Positions 5,119 through 12,729 of a stretch of DNA of 12,776 nucleotides are shown piece by piece. A model generated the notes under the pieces. It had not been told where the DNA came from. It saw only the letters and a list, made by a program, of their open reading frames with translations, and did no database searches. The position numbers and the translations under genes were made by a program. Source of the DNA: Clostridia bacterium BRH_c25 (GTDB lineage: Bacteria; Bacillota_A; Clostridia; Lutisporales; Lutisporaceae); NCBI GenBank assembly GCA_001515955.1, contig LOES01000215.1, forward strand, positions 1 to 12,776. The letters run 5' to 3'. The number at the start of each line of letters is the position of its first letter. Within the stretch, counting starts at the first letter, position 1.

Positions 5119-7230
5119 TCATTGTCCAAGCTTAATCTGAACCGGGCTATCACTCTTTATAATTCCCTTTTTACCAATGCCAAGCTGCCCATAACTGTTA
5201 TTTCCCCAGACTTCCAGGGTACCGTTCTCCTTGACAGCCGCCGTATAGTTGTAGCCGGCCGAAATATACTTGATATCCTTTAATGCCTTTAACTGCATAG
5301 GGGATTCTACTATTCCCATGTCTACAGCTCCAATCTGCCCGTAGGAGTTATCTCCCCATGCCCATACACTTCCATCCTTTTTTATTACATAGCAGTGGTT
5401 TCCCCCTGCTGATATTATACTAACACCCGTCAAGCCCCTTACTATATATTTCCCTTTGCTCACCTTTCTGCTCTCCAGTCCAAGCTGTGCATAATCATTG
5501 CTTCCCCATGCAAATACCTGCCCATCAGACTTAAGAGCCAGGGAAAAGTTGCTGCCTGCAGCTATCTGTCTGATGCCTCTCAATCCAACAATTGCCTTCG
5601 GTATTTTGACACCCTCATCATCTTCAGCTCCAATACCATCCATCTGACCATATGTATTACTTCCCAACCCCCATATACTCTCATCATTTTTTATCGCTAT
5701 AGCAAAATCCTTGCCTGCACTAATGCTTTTTATGTTGTTTACTTCTTTGACATTCCTCGGAATAGACCTGTTAATGTCTGTGGGATCATTTTTGCGCGTA
5801 TATCCGCTGTTTCCCCAAACCCATAGAGTCCGGTTGCTTTTCAATGCTATTGTAAAACCGTCTCCCGCACAGGCAGACATTACATTGTCTATCCCCGTGA
5901 CCTGCACCGGACTAAGTCTGTTCTCATAAGTACCGTCTCCCAGCTCCCCTGCTCCGTTGCTGCCCCACGCCCATAGCGTGCCGTCACTTTTCAATGCCAG
6001 TGCGTGGGTGTTGCCTGCACTTATGGAAATTATATTATCCAGCCCTTCTATCTTAAGAGGAATGAGACTTTCAACCTTGGTTCCCACACCAAGCTGCCCA
6101 TATGAGTTGTCTCCCCAAGCCCATACTGTGCCATCCTTTTTTAAAGCCAAAGTATATTTTTGTGAAGCAGCTACTGTCTTGACATCTTTAAAGTCCGGTA
6201 CAACTATCGGCTCAGGCTCCAGGAAGTTTGCCCCATAGCCCAACTGTCCAACATTGTTGTCCCCCCAGGCCCACAAGGTGCCATCACTTTTCAACACAGC
6301 CAAATGCCTGTCTCCTGCCGATATTGCCGAAACCGCCTCAATACCGTATACCCTCCGGGGTACAAGCTCCTCATTATCCCAAATCCATACCCTGCCAGTA
6401 TTGTCAAGGGCCAGTGTCTTGAAGCCTCCTGCATCACAAAGCTCCTTTACGCCGGAAACTCCGGTGAGTTTTACAGCCCCTTGCCCGTTTGTACTCCAAT
6501 ACCATACATCTCCTTCCGAATCTAACCCGAAGGTTCTGTAAATGCCTTCAGATATAGCTGCAATATTTGGTATGTTGTCTATTGCCTCTGCTTTTACCAC
6601 AGTCCCTCTGAATGTCCATACAGAACCCGCAGACTTTATGGCAACAGCATTATATCTCAATGCAGCAACACTTTCAGAATCAGAGAAGTTCCTAACCAAC
6701 TCCGGTGGATACTTTCTCGTACTGCTTCCTCTATTTATATAGCTCCCCCATATGTATACACTTCCGTCTGTTCTTGATGCCATGGAATAGTTAATACCCG
6801 CTGAAATGGCCTTTATACTTGACACTTTTGGCACCTGTATGGGTTCATATACCTTATCGGCAGCCCTTGTATCACTTATTTGCCCATGCAGGTTGCTTCC
6901 GACCCCCCAAACTGTTCCATTTCCTTTAAGTGCCAGTATGAACCCATTACCCACTGAAACTGATACGGAATTTTCAAAACCTTCTATTCTTAGAGGCTTA
7001 TAGCTGAATTTCAGTTTGTCTCCTGCCCCAAGCTGTCCATAGCTGTTGTCCCCCCACGCCCAAACGTTTCCATCTTCTGTAAGCACAGCAGTATTGTTAA
7101 GATAGGACGAAACGGCAGTTATCCTTAAATCTGAAATATCAGTATCGTTTTCCCCAGCATATACACTCTGTTGCAGCATAGGCATAAATACCAAGCAAGT
7201 CAAAAGCAGCAACACGCAAAGCCTCTTCAT
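5119..7230 (-). CDS. Secreted RCC1-repeat protein, 14 beta-propeller blades
   Basis: A 703-aa exported protein made almost wholly of RCC1-type repeats. ATG 7230 follows GGAG by 10 bases; GTG 7239 in frame is too close to it. The signal peptide is MKRLCVLLLLTCLVFMP with likely cleavage after SVYA. I count 14 repeats of about 48 aa with the pattern ISAGxxxxxALKSDGTLWAWGDNSYGQLG (written here as a loose consensus), for example blades ending WAWGDNSYGQLG, VWGVGSNLHGQIS, VYIWGSYIN, VWTFRG, VWYWSTNGQG and VWIWDNEE, then eight more ending with VWGNNSYGQLG. Blades 3-6 and 10 are degenerate. RCC1 domains form seven-bladed propellers, so 14 blades fit two tandem propellers. No SLH, LPXTG, dockerin or membrane anchor is seen, so the protein is probably released or loosely attached. 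Role unknown; binding to a protein or polysaccharide is a guess. Confidence 0.9.
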   Translation of the reverse strand: MKRLCVLLLLTCLVFMPMLQQSVYAGENDTDISDLRITAVSSYLNNTAVLTEDGNVWAWGDNSYGQLGAGDKLKFSYKPLRIEGFENSVSVSVGNGFILALKGNGTVWGVGSNLHGQISDTRAADKVYEPIQVPKVSSIKAISAGINYSMASRTDGSVYIWGSYINRGSSTRKYPPELVRNFSDSESVAALRYNAVAIKSAGSVWTFRGTVVKAEAIDNIPNIAAISEGIYRTFGLDSEGDVWYWSTNGQGAVKLTGVSGVKELCDAGGFKTLALDNTGRVWIWDNEELVPRRVYGIEAVSAISAGDRHLAVLKSDGTLWAWGDNNVGQLGYGANFLEPEPIVVPDFKDVKTVAASQKYTLALKKDGTVWAWGDNSYGQLGVGTKVESLIPLKIEGLDNIISISAGNTHALALKSDGTLWAWGSNGAGELGDGTYENRLSPVQVTGIDNVMSACAGDGFTIALKSNRTLWVWGNSGYTRKNDPTDINRSIPRNVKEVNNIKSISAGKDFAIAIKNDESIWGLGSNTYGQMDGIGAEDDEGVKIPKAIVGLRGIRQIAAGSNFSLALKSDGQVFAWGSNDYAQLGLESRKVSKGKYIVRGLTGVSIISAGGNHCYVIKKDGSVWAWGDNSYGQIGAVDMGIVESPMQLKALKDIKYISAGYNYTAAVKENGTLEVWGNNSYGQLGIGKKGIIKSDSPVQIKLGQ

Positions 7231-7282
7231 AATAATCACTCTCCAATCCCTAAGGCTATTTAAATAAACATCTACTACTATT

Positions 7283-7312
7283 ATTATATTACCAATAACA
7301 TGGATAGAACAA
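7283..7312 (-). promoter_or_regulatory. Candidate promoter for the RCC1-amidohydrolase unit
   Basis: On the minus strand TTGTTC (7312-7307), an 18-base spacer, TATAAT (7288-7283). The -10 box is perfect, the -35 only 3 of 6. It lies about 50 bases before the start codon. Confidence 0.45.
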
Positions 7313-7319
7313 GGTTTTA

Positions 7320-7348
7320 TTCAATTAAATAGCCATACTGGGTAGAAT
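7320..7348 (+). promoter_or_regulatory. Candidate promoter for the ATPase-permease unit
   Basis: TTCAAT (7320-7325), 17 bases, TAGAAT (7343-7348, 5 of 6). Back-to-back with the RCC1 promoter candidate. Weak -35, so tentative. Confidence 0.3.
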
Positions 7349-7421
7349 ACGTGCATTTCATTCACTAATCCTGCTGTTATTGAATATTATGGAGTTATAA
7401 GAACTATCTGGGGGTGTAGCA

Positions 7422-8192
7422 TTGGACAAGGTAGTAGAGCTAAAAAACGTGACTATGAACTACCATACACTTGACGGTGAAACCCAGGCCATTAGTAATT
7501 TATCACTGGACGTAAGAAAAGGAGAGTTTGTGAGCATAGTCGGTCCCAGCGGCTGCGGCAAGTCAACCTTGCTGTCTCTTATTTCCGGGCTCATAAAAGC
7601 TTCCACAGGTGAAATTTTAATTGATAATGAGCCTGTAAACGGACCATCCCACAATGTCGGCTATATGCCGCAGAGAGACCATCTTTTCGGATGGCGTACA
7701 ATACTTAAGAATACAACAATAGGCCTTGAAATCCAGAATAAGCTGAACAAGGATACCTTGAGAAATGCAGAAAGGCTTCTTGAGGAATATGGACTTGGTG
7801 AATTCAAGAGTTACTACCCTAAACAGCTTTCAGGCGGCATGCGTCAGAGAGCAGCACTTATAAGGACCTTGGCGGCCAATCCTGAAATTCTGCTGCTGGA
7901 TGAACCTTTTTCAGCCCTCGACTATCAGACGCGGCTCGCTATTTCTGAAGAAATTTGGCTTATAATAAAAAAGGAAAAGAAAACGGCTATTCTTGTTACT
8001 CATGACATAGCAGAAGCTGTTTCAATGTCCGACAGAGTAATTGTTCTTTCAAAGAGACCTGCAGAAGTAAAGTCGGAGCATCAGATAGAACTGACTACCA
8101 GTGGCTGTAAAACTCCGATAATCTGCAGAGAAGCTCCTGAATTCAGAGTATATTTCAATAAGATATGGAAGGAGCTGGATGTTCATGTCTGA
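7422..8192 (+). CDS. ABC importer ATP-binding protein, SsuB/TauB family
   Basis: Cytoplasmic ATPase that powers a nitrate/sulfonate/taurine-class importer. It starts at TTG 7422 behind GGGGGTG (7410-7416); no better start exists. All motifs are intact: Walker A GPSGCGKST (residues 41-49), Q-loop MPQRD (Gln 84), signature LSGGMRQR (136-143), Walker B ILLLDEPFSALD (156-167) and the switch His in VTHDIAEA (His 194). The Q-loop context LFGWRT and the 256-aa length fit SsuB/TauB/ThiZ-type ATPases. The permease overlaps its 3' end, so the two are translationally coupled. No binding-protein gene is next to it; the one at 705-1724 is the obvious candidate and uses a similar G-run ribosome-binding site. 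Confidence 0.93.
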   Translation: MDKVVELKNVTMNYHTLDGETQAISNLSLDVRKGEFVSIVGPSGCGKSTLLSLISGLIKASTGEILIDNEPVNGPSHNVGYMPQRDHLFGWRTILKNTTIGLEIQNKLNKDTLRNAERLLEEYGLGEFKSYYPKQLSGGMRQRAALIRTLAANPEILLLDEPFSALDYQTRLAISEEIWLIIKKEKKTAILVTHDIAEAVSMSDRVIVLSKRPAEVKSEHQIELTTSGCKTPIICREAPEFRVYFNKIWKELDVHV

Positions 8193-9003
8193 AGAGCATA
8201 CTGTGCCGGTCGTACATCACTCAAGGGAGCATCTGGAATTCATGAGAAAAGAAAAGGCAGCAAAGAAAGCAGTTCTGTTATCCAGAATAATAATACTGGC
8301 AGCCATATTTGTATTATGGGAAATCGCAGCTATGCTGAAATGGATAGACCCTTTTATAATGAGCCAACCTACCAGAATTGCCAGGACTATTGTGAACCTC
8401 TCAAAAGACGGCTCCCTTTTCCTGCATACAGGGGTGACAATATATGAGACCATTATAGGATTTTTGTCCGGAACAATCCTGGGTACTCTTATTGCAATAG
8501 TGCTGTGGTGGTCAGAGTTTACAGCCAAAGTACTGGATCCTTATCTTGTAGTGCTCAATGCGCTGCCGAAAACAGCTTTGGGTCCTATAATACTCGTATG
8601 GGTTGGTGGAACTACCGGTTCAATCATAGTAATGGCTCTTCTCCTATCCGTCATTGTTACTATACTTAATGTTTATCAGTCCTTCAGGAGCTGCGACGAT
8701 GATAAAATCAAGCTGTTAAAAACCTTTGGTGCAACCAAGCTGCAAGTGCTTGGAAAGGTTGTGTTTCCGTCAAGCATTCCCGAGATGATATCCACTCTGA
8801 AAATCAATGTAGGATTGTCTCTGGTCGGCGTCATTGTCGGTGAGTTCCTCGTTTCAAGGGCAGGCTTAGGCTACTTGATAATCTACGGAGGTCAGGTATT
8901 CAAGATGGACCTGGTTATGACCAGCGTAATTATACTCGCTGTGGCTGCCGCATTGATGTATCTGACAGTGGCATGGGTGGAGAAGAAGTTTATAAAGAGA
9001 TAA
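8179..9003 (+). CDS. ABC importer permease, SsuC/TauC family
   Basis: Integral membrane subunit (BPD_transp_1 fold) of the same importer. The start is ATG 8179, 4 bases after AAGGAG, or ATG 8185, 10 bases after it; either way it overlaps the ATPase gene by 8-14 bases. A hydrophilic N-terminus of about 35 residues (HHSREHLEFMRKEKAAKK) is followed by about six membrane segments, beginning SRIIILAAIFVLWEIAAML. ALPKTALGPIILVWVGGT is typical of SsuC/TauC. The cytoplasmic coupling loop is clear: LLKTFGATKLQVLGKVVFP, an EAA-type loop with the conserved GA. GLSLVGVIVGEFLVSRAGLGYLI is also family-typical. The last codons (IKR-stop) lie in one arm of the terminator. Confidence 0.92.
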   Translation: MFMSEEHTVPVVHHSREHLEFMRKEKAAKKAVLLSRIIILAAIFVLWEIAAMLKWIDPFIMSQPTRIARTIVNLSKDGSLFLHTGVTIYETIIGFLSGTILGTLIAIVLWWSEFTAKVLDPYLVVLNALPKTALGPIILVWVGGTTGSIIVMALLLSVIVTILNVYQSFRSCDDDKIKLLKTFGATKLQVLGKVVFPSSIPEMISTLKINVGLSLVGVIVGEFLVSRAGLGYLIIYGGQVFKMDLVMTSVIILAVAAALMYLTVAWVEKKFIKR

Positions 9004-9035
9004 AAAACGGTGCAAACCGTTTTTTATCTCTTTAT
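8992..9035. terminator. Bidirectional terminator with 20-bp perfect stem and GCAA loop
   Basis: Arm 8992-9011 is the exact reverse complement of 9016-9035, with the 4-base loop GCAA (GNRA type) between. Runs of A and T within the arms give a U-tract in both directions. The hairpin contains the stop codons and last codons of both convergent genes, permease (stop 9001-9003) and HAD hydrolase (stop 9026-9024), so both proteins end in Ile-Lys-Arg. Confidence 0.92.
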
Positions 9036-9662
9036 GATCTCCAATAATTCCTTTGTATCATGAACTACATAATCCGCTGATGCATCATCTCCTTGAAAGC
9101 CGTGGGCGGCACTCCATTTTACAAGCACAGCCTTGACATCTGCACCGTGGGCACAGTGAATATCGAAAACACTATCCCCCACCATTATTGCATCACTTGG
9201 ATGCGCTCCCAAAAGCTCAAGGGCTTTAATAACCGGAGCAGGATTGGGCTTATGCAGCTCCGTATCCTCAAGAGCTACAAATACATCAAAATGCTTCTTT
9301 ATATCAAACAACTCCAGACCCATAAGGGCTACCTTTTTTCTTTTCGATGTAACCAACCCCAAGGTGAAGCCTTGCCTCTCGAGCTCCTCCAGAAGCTCCT
9401 TAACCCCTTCGAATATTGTCACTGTGTCGTCATGTCTCGACTCATTATACTCAATATAGGTCTTGAATAATTCATCAGCCTTCTCCTTGGAATATCTCCC
9501 CAGAGTTACTATAAGAGGCTCCCCAAAATACTTGAGTATTTCCTCTTCGCTGACCTCCAGTCCCAGGACAGTCTTATATGTATACTTGAAAGATTCAATT
9601 ATAAGCTTGTTTGTATTGATCAGTGTCCCGTCAAGGTCAAATAGCACATATTTATATCCCAT
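9024..9662 (-). CDS. HAD-family phosphatase, PpaX/phosphoglycolate phosphatase type
   Basis: Cytoplasmic HAD subfamily IA hydrolase. ATG 9662 lies 6 bases after AAGGAG. All four HAD motifs are present: FDLDGTL with nucleophile Asp 9 and acid/base Asp 11, VTSKR (motif II, residues 104-108), Lys 138 in HKPNPAP (motif III), and VGDSVFD with Asp 163 and Asp 167 (motif IV). The stretch DLDGTLINTNKLIIESF is very like Bacillus PpaX, a pyrophosphatase that hydrolyses PPi released in HPr-Ser phosphate turnover, and the length (212 aa) matches. Gph-like phosphoglycolate phosphatase is the main alternative; HAD substrate cannot be fixed by motif alone, so no symbol is given. The cap domain lies between motif I and II (about residues 18-85). 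It is transcribed alone, convergent with the permease and divergent from the SEDS gene. Confidence 0.88.
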   Translation of the reverse strand: MGYKYVLFDLDGTLINTNKLIIESFKYTYKTVLGLEVSEEEILKYFGEPLIVTLGRYSKEKADELFKTYIEYNESRHDDTVTIFEGVKELLEELERQGFTLGLVTSKRKKVALMGLELFDIKKHFDVFVALEDTELHKPNPAPVIKALELLGAHPSDAIMVGDSVFDIHCAHGADVKAVLVKWSAAHGFQGDDASADYVVHDTKELLEIIKR

Positions 9663-9823
9663 ATAATGCTCCTTTTCTGCAAATTTTTATCCTAGGGAAT
9701 ATTCTATCACATATTTTCGTCTAAATAAACGTATGCAAAATGTAACATGAATTTTGACCTACAATAATGTATAATATAGTAATACTGGAATTTTAGCTAA
9801 ATATTATAATGGCTGGTGATACA

Positions 9824-11137
9824 ATGTTTGAAGTTCTTTCCTGGAGTTATAGATTCATATATGCTTTTTTGGCTTCCGGCTTCACAATTTGCTGCTATAT
9901 GTCATATTATAAAAACAATCGCATTTGGCGATTCCTTGCTCCATTTTTGAATATAGTCCTGATAGTATTGAATTTTGCACTGATTTCATATTATTTTGAG
10001 CCTCTGGACTTTATAGCTTTATATATAGGCGGTGGTCTTGCCGTTTCCTATATGGTATCAAGGCTGCTGATCGGAAAGCTTTTGAAGCCTGACAACCACC
10101 TTATGCTTGATATGGTATTCAACCTGCTTTCCATAGGACTTGCCATGTTATACAGACTGAGTACTGAATATAGCATCAAGCAGGCTTATTTTTCAATAGT
10201 TGGAATACTTGCATTTTTTGCAGTCATTGTACTCATGAAAAGATTCGAGATACAATATAAGCACCATATGCTGCTTGGAGGTTCGATTCTTGTACTTCTC
10301 CTAGTAACCCAAATTTGGGGTACTGAAATCAACGGCTCAAAGAATTGGATAGCTCTCCCCTTCGCAAATATACAACCCTCAGAATTCATAAAGCTGATAT
10401 TTGTATTCTTCATGGCCTGTCTGCTGAATGAAGAGCTAAGCCTCAAAAGATTTATCAAAATCGCCGGGTCAATGCTTGTGATTGTTATATTTTTCGTCTT
10501 GCAAAGGGATATGGGCTCCGCTTTCTTATTCTTTATTGTATTTCTGGTGATGTTGTTTACTAAAGATATCAAGGGCTACTATACTGCAGCCTCTGCGGCC
10601 GCGGCGATCGGTGGAGCTTTTATAAGCTACTTTACCTTCTCATACATCAAATTCCGTGTGCTGGCCTGGGTCAACCCCTGGAAATATGTTGCAGGCAAGT
10701 CCTATCAAATAACACAGTCACTTTTTGCAGTTGCCACAGGTGGCCTTATAGGCACGGGACTGTTCCTTGGGAATCCGCTGTTCATACCTGCTGTACACAC
10801 TGATTTTATATTTTCTGCCATATGCGAAGAGACAGGTATCCTTGGAGGGATTTTCCTGTTGACTATATATGCCCTTCTTAGCGTCATAGGTATGGAAATA
10901 AGCTCAAACTGCAGCAATCCCATATATTCCACAGCAGCTTTGGGGCTTACATCTCTTACTGTGGTTCAGACGCTGGTAATCATTTGTGGTGTACTGAACA
11001 TAATACCCATAACAGGTGTGACCCTTCCATTTATAAGCTATGGAGGCAGTTCACTGCTGTCACAGTTCCTGAACCTGGGGCTGTTGTACTATATAAGCTC
11101 AAGATCCGAGATACGAGATACGAGATGCGAGGAATAA
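9824..11137 (+). CDS. SEDS peptidoglycan glycosyltransferase, RodA/FtsW/SpoVE family
   Basis: Polytopic membrane enzyme that polymerises lipid II into glycan strands together with a class B PBP. I favour ATG 9824, which has GGTGAT upstream; the in-frame ATG at 9809 (five residues longer) has no such site. The product has about 437 aa and 10-12 hydrophobic segments, with two or three extra at the N-terminus, as in the RodA proteins that pair with PbpA in Gram-positive bacteria. SEDS hallmarks: GSKNWI, QPSEFIKL, QRDMGSA, NPWKYVAGKSYQITQS, GLIGTGLF, HTDFIFSAICEETGILGG (with the Asp thought to be catalytic, near residue 327), and the C-terminal LPFISYGGSS. The last codons (SEIRDTRCEE) come from a heptanucleotide repeat array at 11104-11131, so the native C-terminus has been altered. 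A class B PBP gene follows 75 bases on. Confidence 0.93.
   Translation: MFEVLSWSYRFIYAFLASGFTICCYMSYYKNNRIWRFLAPFLNIVLIVLNFALISYYFEPLDFIALYIGGGLAVSYMVSRLLIGKLLKPDNHLMLDMVFNLLSIGLAMLYRLSTEYSIKQAYFSIVGILAFFAVIVLMKRFEIQYKHHMLLGGSILVLLLVTQIWGTEINGSKNWIALPFANIQPSEFIKLIFVFFMACLLNEELSLKRFIKIAGSMLVIVIFFVLQRDMGSAFLFFIVFLVMLFTKDIKGYYTAASAAAAIGGAFISYFTFSYIKFRVLAWVNPWKYVAGKSYQITQSLFAVATGGLIGTGLFLGNPLFIPAVHTDFIFSAICEETGILGGIFLLTIYALLSVIGMEISSNCSNPIYSTAALGLTSLTVVQTLVIICGVLNIIPITGVTLPFISYGGSSLLSQFLNLGLLYYISSRSEIRDTRCEE
11104..11131 (+). repeat. Four heptanucleotide repeats at the 3' end of the SEDS gene
   Basis: Four 7-mers in tandem, ATCCGAG, ATACGAG, ATACGAG, ATGCGAG, followed by GAATAA that carries the stop codon. 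Same consensus (ATRCGAG) as the mnmH leader array at 3127-3161, and both arrays end in GCGAGGAA. Since 7 is not a multiple of 3, the array is read in all frames and yields the mixed tail SEIRDTRCEE. Confidence 0.85.
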
Positions 11138-11212
11138 GCGATTTCTGCGAAGCGTTGCTTGGCCTATTGCCGCATAATACTCGTGACCCCAGTAATAACC
11201 GAGGTGATTCAT

Positions 11213-12595
11213 TTGAAAGACAGAGTTAATATAATAAAATATGTATACTTGTCCTTATTTGCACTGATATGCCTGTATCTTCTCTATTTCAACCTGTTTG
11301 AAGCCAGAGTGATATCCTCCAACTCATACAATAGAAGACTCAGAGAATCAAGCGAAAATGTAGTCAGGGGAAGCATACAGGATAGACAGGGAGAAGTGCT
11401 GGTAAAGAGCACAAAATATAACTCCGGGGTAAGGCGCAAATATATCTATCCCAGATCCTTTTCCCATATCATAGGGTATTCAAGCAAAAATTATGGCTCT
11501 TCGGGGCTTGAAGCCACTTACAGCAAGGAGCTTATGAATTCCAGCAACACAATAGAAGCCTTGAGGAGCAAAATCAATAATTACTCTATCAATGGTGACA
11601 ATATAATGCTAACCTTGGACCGCTCCCTGCAAGCCTATGCTGCTGAGCAGCTTCAGGGGAAACGGGGAGCAATAGTAGTGCTTCGGCCTGACACGGGAGA
11701 AATACTGGCAATGGTAAGCAAGCCGGATTATGATCCTTCCGGTATACAAAACAACTGGGAGAGCTTGATAAAAGACAAGAAGGGTCCTCTTCTGAACAGA
11801 GCTACAGAAGGACTTTACCCTCCCGGCTCTATATTCAAGCTGGTAGTTTCCTCCTCAATATTGAAAAACAATTTGCAGGATATAGAAGTAGAATGTACCG
11901 GTGAAGTGAATATTGGCGGCTATATTATAAAAGACAGTGAAAGCAAGCCTCATGGCAAAATAACCCTTGATGAAGCCTTAAAGTACTCCTGCAACTCTTA
12001 TTTCATAAAACAGGGGCTACGTCTTGGAAACAAAAATATACTCAATGAGGCTACAAGGTTCCGGTTTGGCAAGAGCATACAAACAGATATAAAGGTTTCC
12101 TCAAGTGTTTTCCCAAACAAAATTGACGATAAAAATGTTGCACAGCAGTCCATTGGCCAGGGTGAAGTCCTTATGACTCCCATGCATGCTGCTTTAATGG
12201 CAGCAGCAATAGCGAACAAGGGCATAATGATGCAGCCTTATGCTGTGAGCAGCATAACAGACAACGAAAATAGAATAATAAAGGAATACAAGCCAAAGCA
12301 AATTGGTCAGGTAATGGACAGTAAAACTGCAGAAGCACTAAGAGACATGATGGTTGAAGTGGTGAATTCCGGCACAGGCACAAGGGCTAAAGTAAGCAAG
12401 GTTGTAGTAGCCGGCAAAACCGGCACTGCCGAGACCGGGGAAAATCAAAAATCCCATGCCTGGTTCGTAGGTTTTGCTCCGGCTGACGAACCCACTGTTG
12501 CAATTGCAGTACTGGTTGAAAATGGCGGCGGAGGCGGCAGCACAGCTGCACCAATAGCCTCAAGAGTCCTGAAAAAAGCACTGAGTATAAAATAG
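11213..12595 (+). CDS. Class B penicillin-binding protein (transpeptidase), PbpA-like
   Basis: Membrane-anchored D,D-transpeptidase that cross-links peptidoglycan. TTG 11213 follows GAGGTGAT (11201-11208) at proper spacing; the frame is open upstream to 11159 but lacks a start signal there. The 460-aa product begins LKDRVNIIKYVYLSL, with one membrane anchor at about residues 7-27, then a short N-terminal domain (VVRGSIQDRQGEVL, typical of class B PBPs) and the transpeptidase domain. Catalytic motifs: SIFK with active Ser 206 and Lys 209 in YPPGSIFKL, SCN at 259-261, and KTGTAET at 402-404. HAWFVGFAP and the GGGGG stretch near the end are family features. Length and order resemble PbpA of actinobacterial and clostridial rodA-pbpA clusters; in those a Ser/Thr kinase often follows, which would lie beyond the window. 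It is probably co-transcribed with the SEDS gene. Confidence 0.93.
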   Translation: MKDRVNIIKYVYLSLFALICLYLLYFNLFEARVISSNSYNRRLRESSENVVRGSIQDRQGEVLVKSTKYNSGVRRKYIYPRSFSHIIGYSSKNYGSSGLEATYSKELMNSSNTIEALRSKINNYSINGDNIMLTLDRSLQAYAAEQLQGKRGAIVVLRPDTGEILAMVSKPDYDPSGIQNNWESLIKDKKGPLLNRATEGLYPPGSIFKLVVSSSILKNNLQDIEVECTGEVNIGGYIIKDSESKPHGKITLDEALKYSCNSYFIKQGLRLGNKNILNEATRFRFGKSIQTDIKVSSSVFPNKIDDKNVAQQSIGQGEVLMTPMHAALMAAAIANKGIMMQPYAVSSITDNENRIIKEYKPKQIGQVMDSKTAEALRDMMVEVVNSGTGTRAKVSKVVVAGKTGTAETGENQKSHAWFVGFAPADEPTVAIAVLVENGGGGGSTAAPIASRVLKKALSIK

Positions 12596-12597
12596 GA

Positions 12598-12640
12598 ACG
12601 GATAACACGGGACACACGGATTTTTACACGGAATACACGG
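12598..12640 (+). repeat. Left CACGG-type repeat array
   Basis: Four copies of ACACGG start at 12605, 12614, 12626 and 12635 (9-12 base period), preceded by ACGG at 12598. It begins 3 bases after the PBP stop codon. It forms an inverted pair with the array at 12730-12770. Confidence 0.75.
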
Positions 12641-12672
12641 TTATTTTTTATTCTCGTATAGATACACTAGTG

Positions 12673-12684
12673 AGTATCGATACT
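12673..12684. repeat. 12-bp perfect palindrome AGTATCGATACT
   Basis: Self-complementary over 12 bases, lying near the middle of the spacer between the two CACGG arrays. GATAC and GTATC also recur around it (12661-12684). It may be the hairpin tip of the whole inverted structure or a protein-binding site; nothing decides this. Confidence 0.55.
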
Positions 12685-12729
12685 TACCTAATTACCGAAT
12701 ACTCTCCAGGCATCACAATATTTACCCAG

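Noticed and set aside
5711..7003. Several plus-strand open frames opposite the RCC1 gene
   Set aside because: They are antisense shadows of the periodic RCC1 repeats and recur with the repeat spacing; none has a ribosome-binding site.
9754..9794. TTGACC at 9754 with TATAAT-like boxes before the SEDS gene as promoter
   Set aside because: TATAAT follows at only a 10-base spacer, and at 17 bases the box is TAGTAA; no pair was good enough to annotate.
11159..11212. ATG 11159 as start of the penicillin-binding protein
   Set aside because: No Shine-Dalgarno; the first 18 residues have no family likeness, and TTG 11213 follows GAGGTGAT and gives a normal basic start before the membrane anchor.
10984..11229. 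Alternative plus-strand frame bridging the SEDS and PBP genes, suggestive of a frameshift
   Set aside because: The SEDS frame keeps all family motifs to LPFISYGGSS and ends normally; the alternative frame has no SEDS-like or PBP-like residues.
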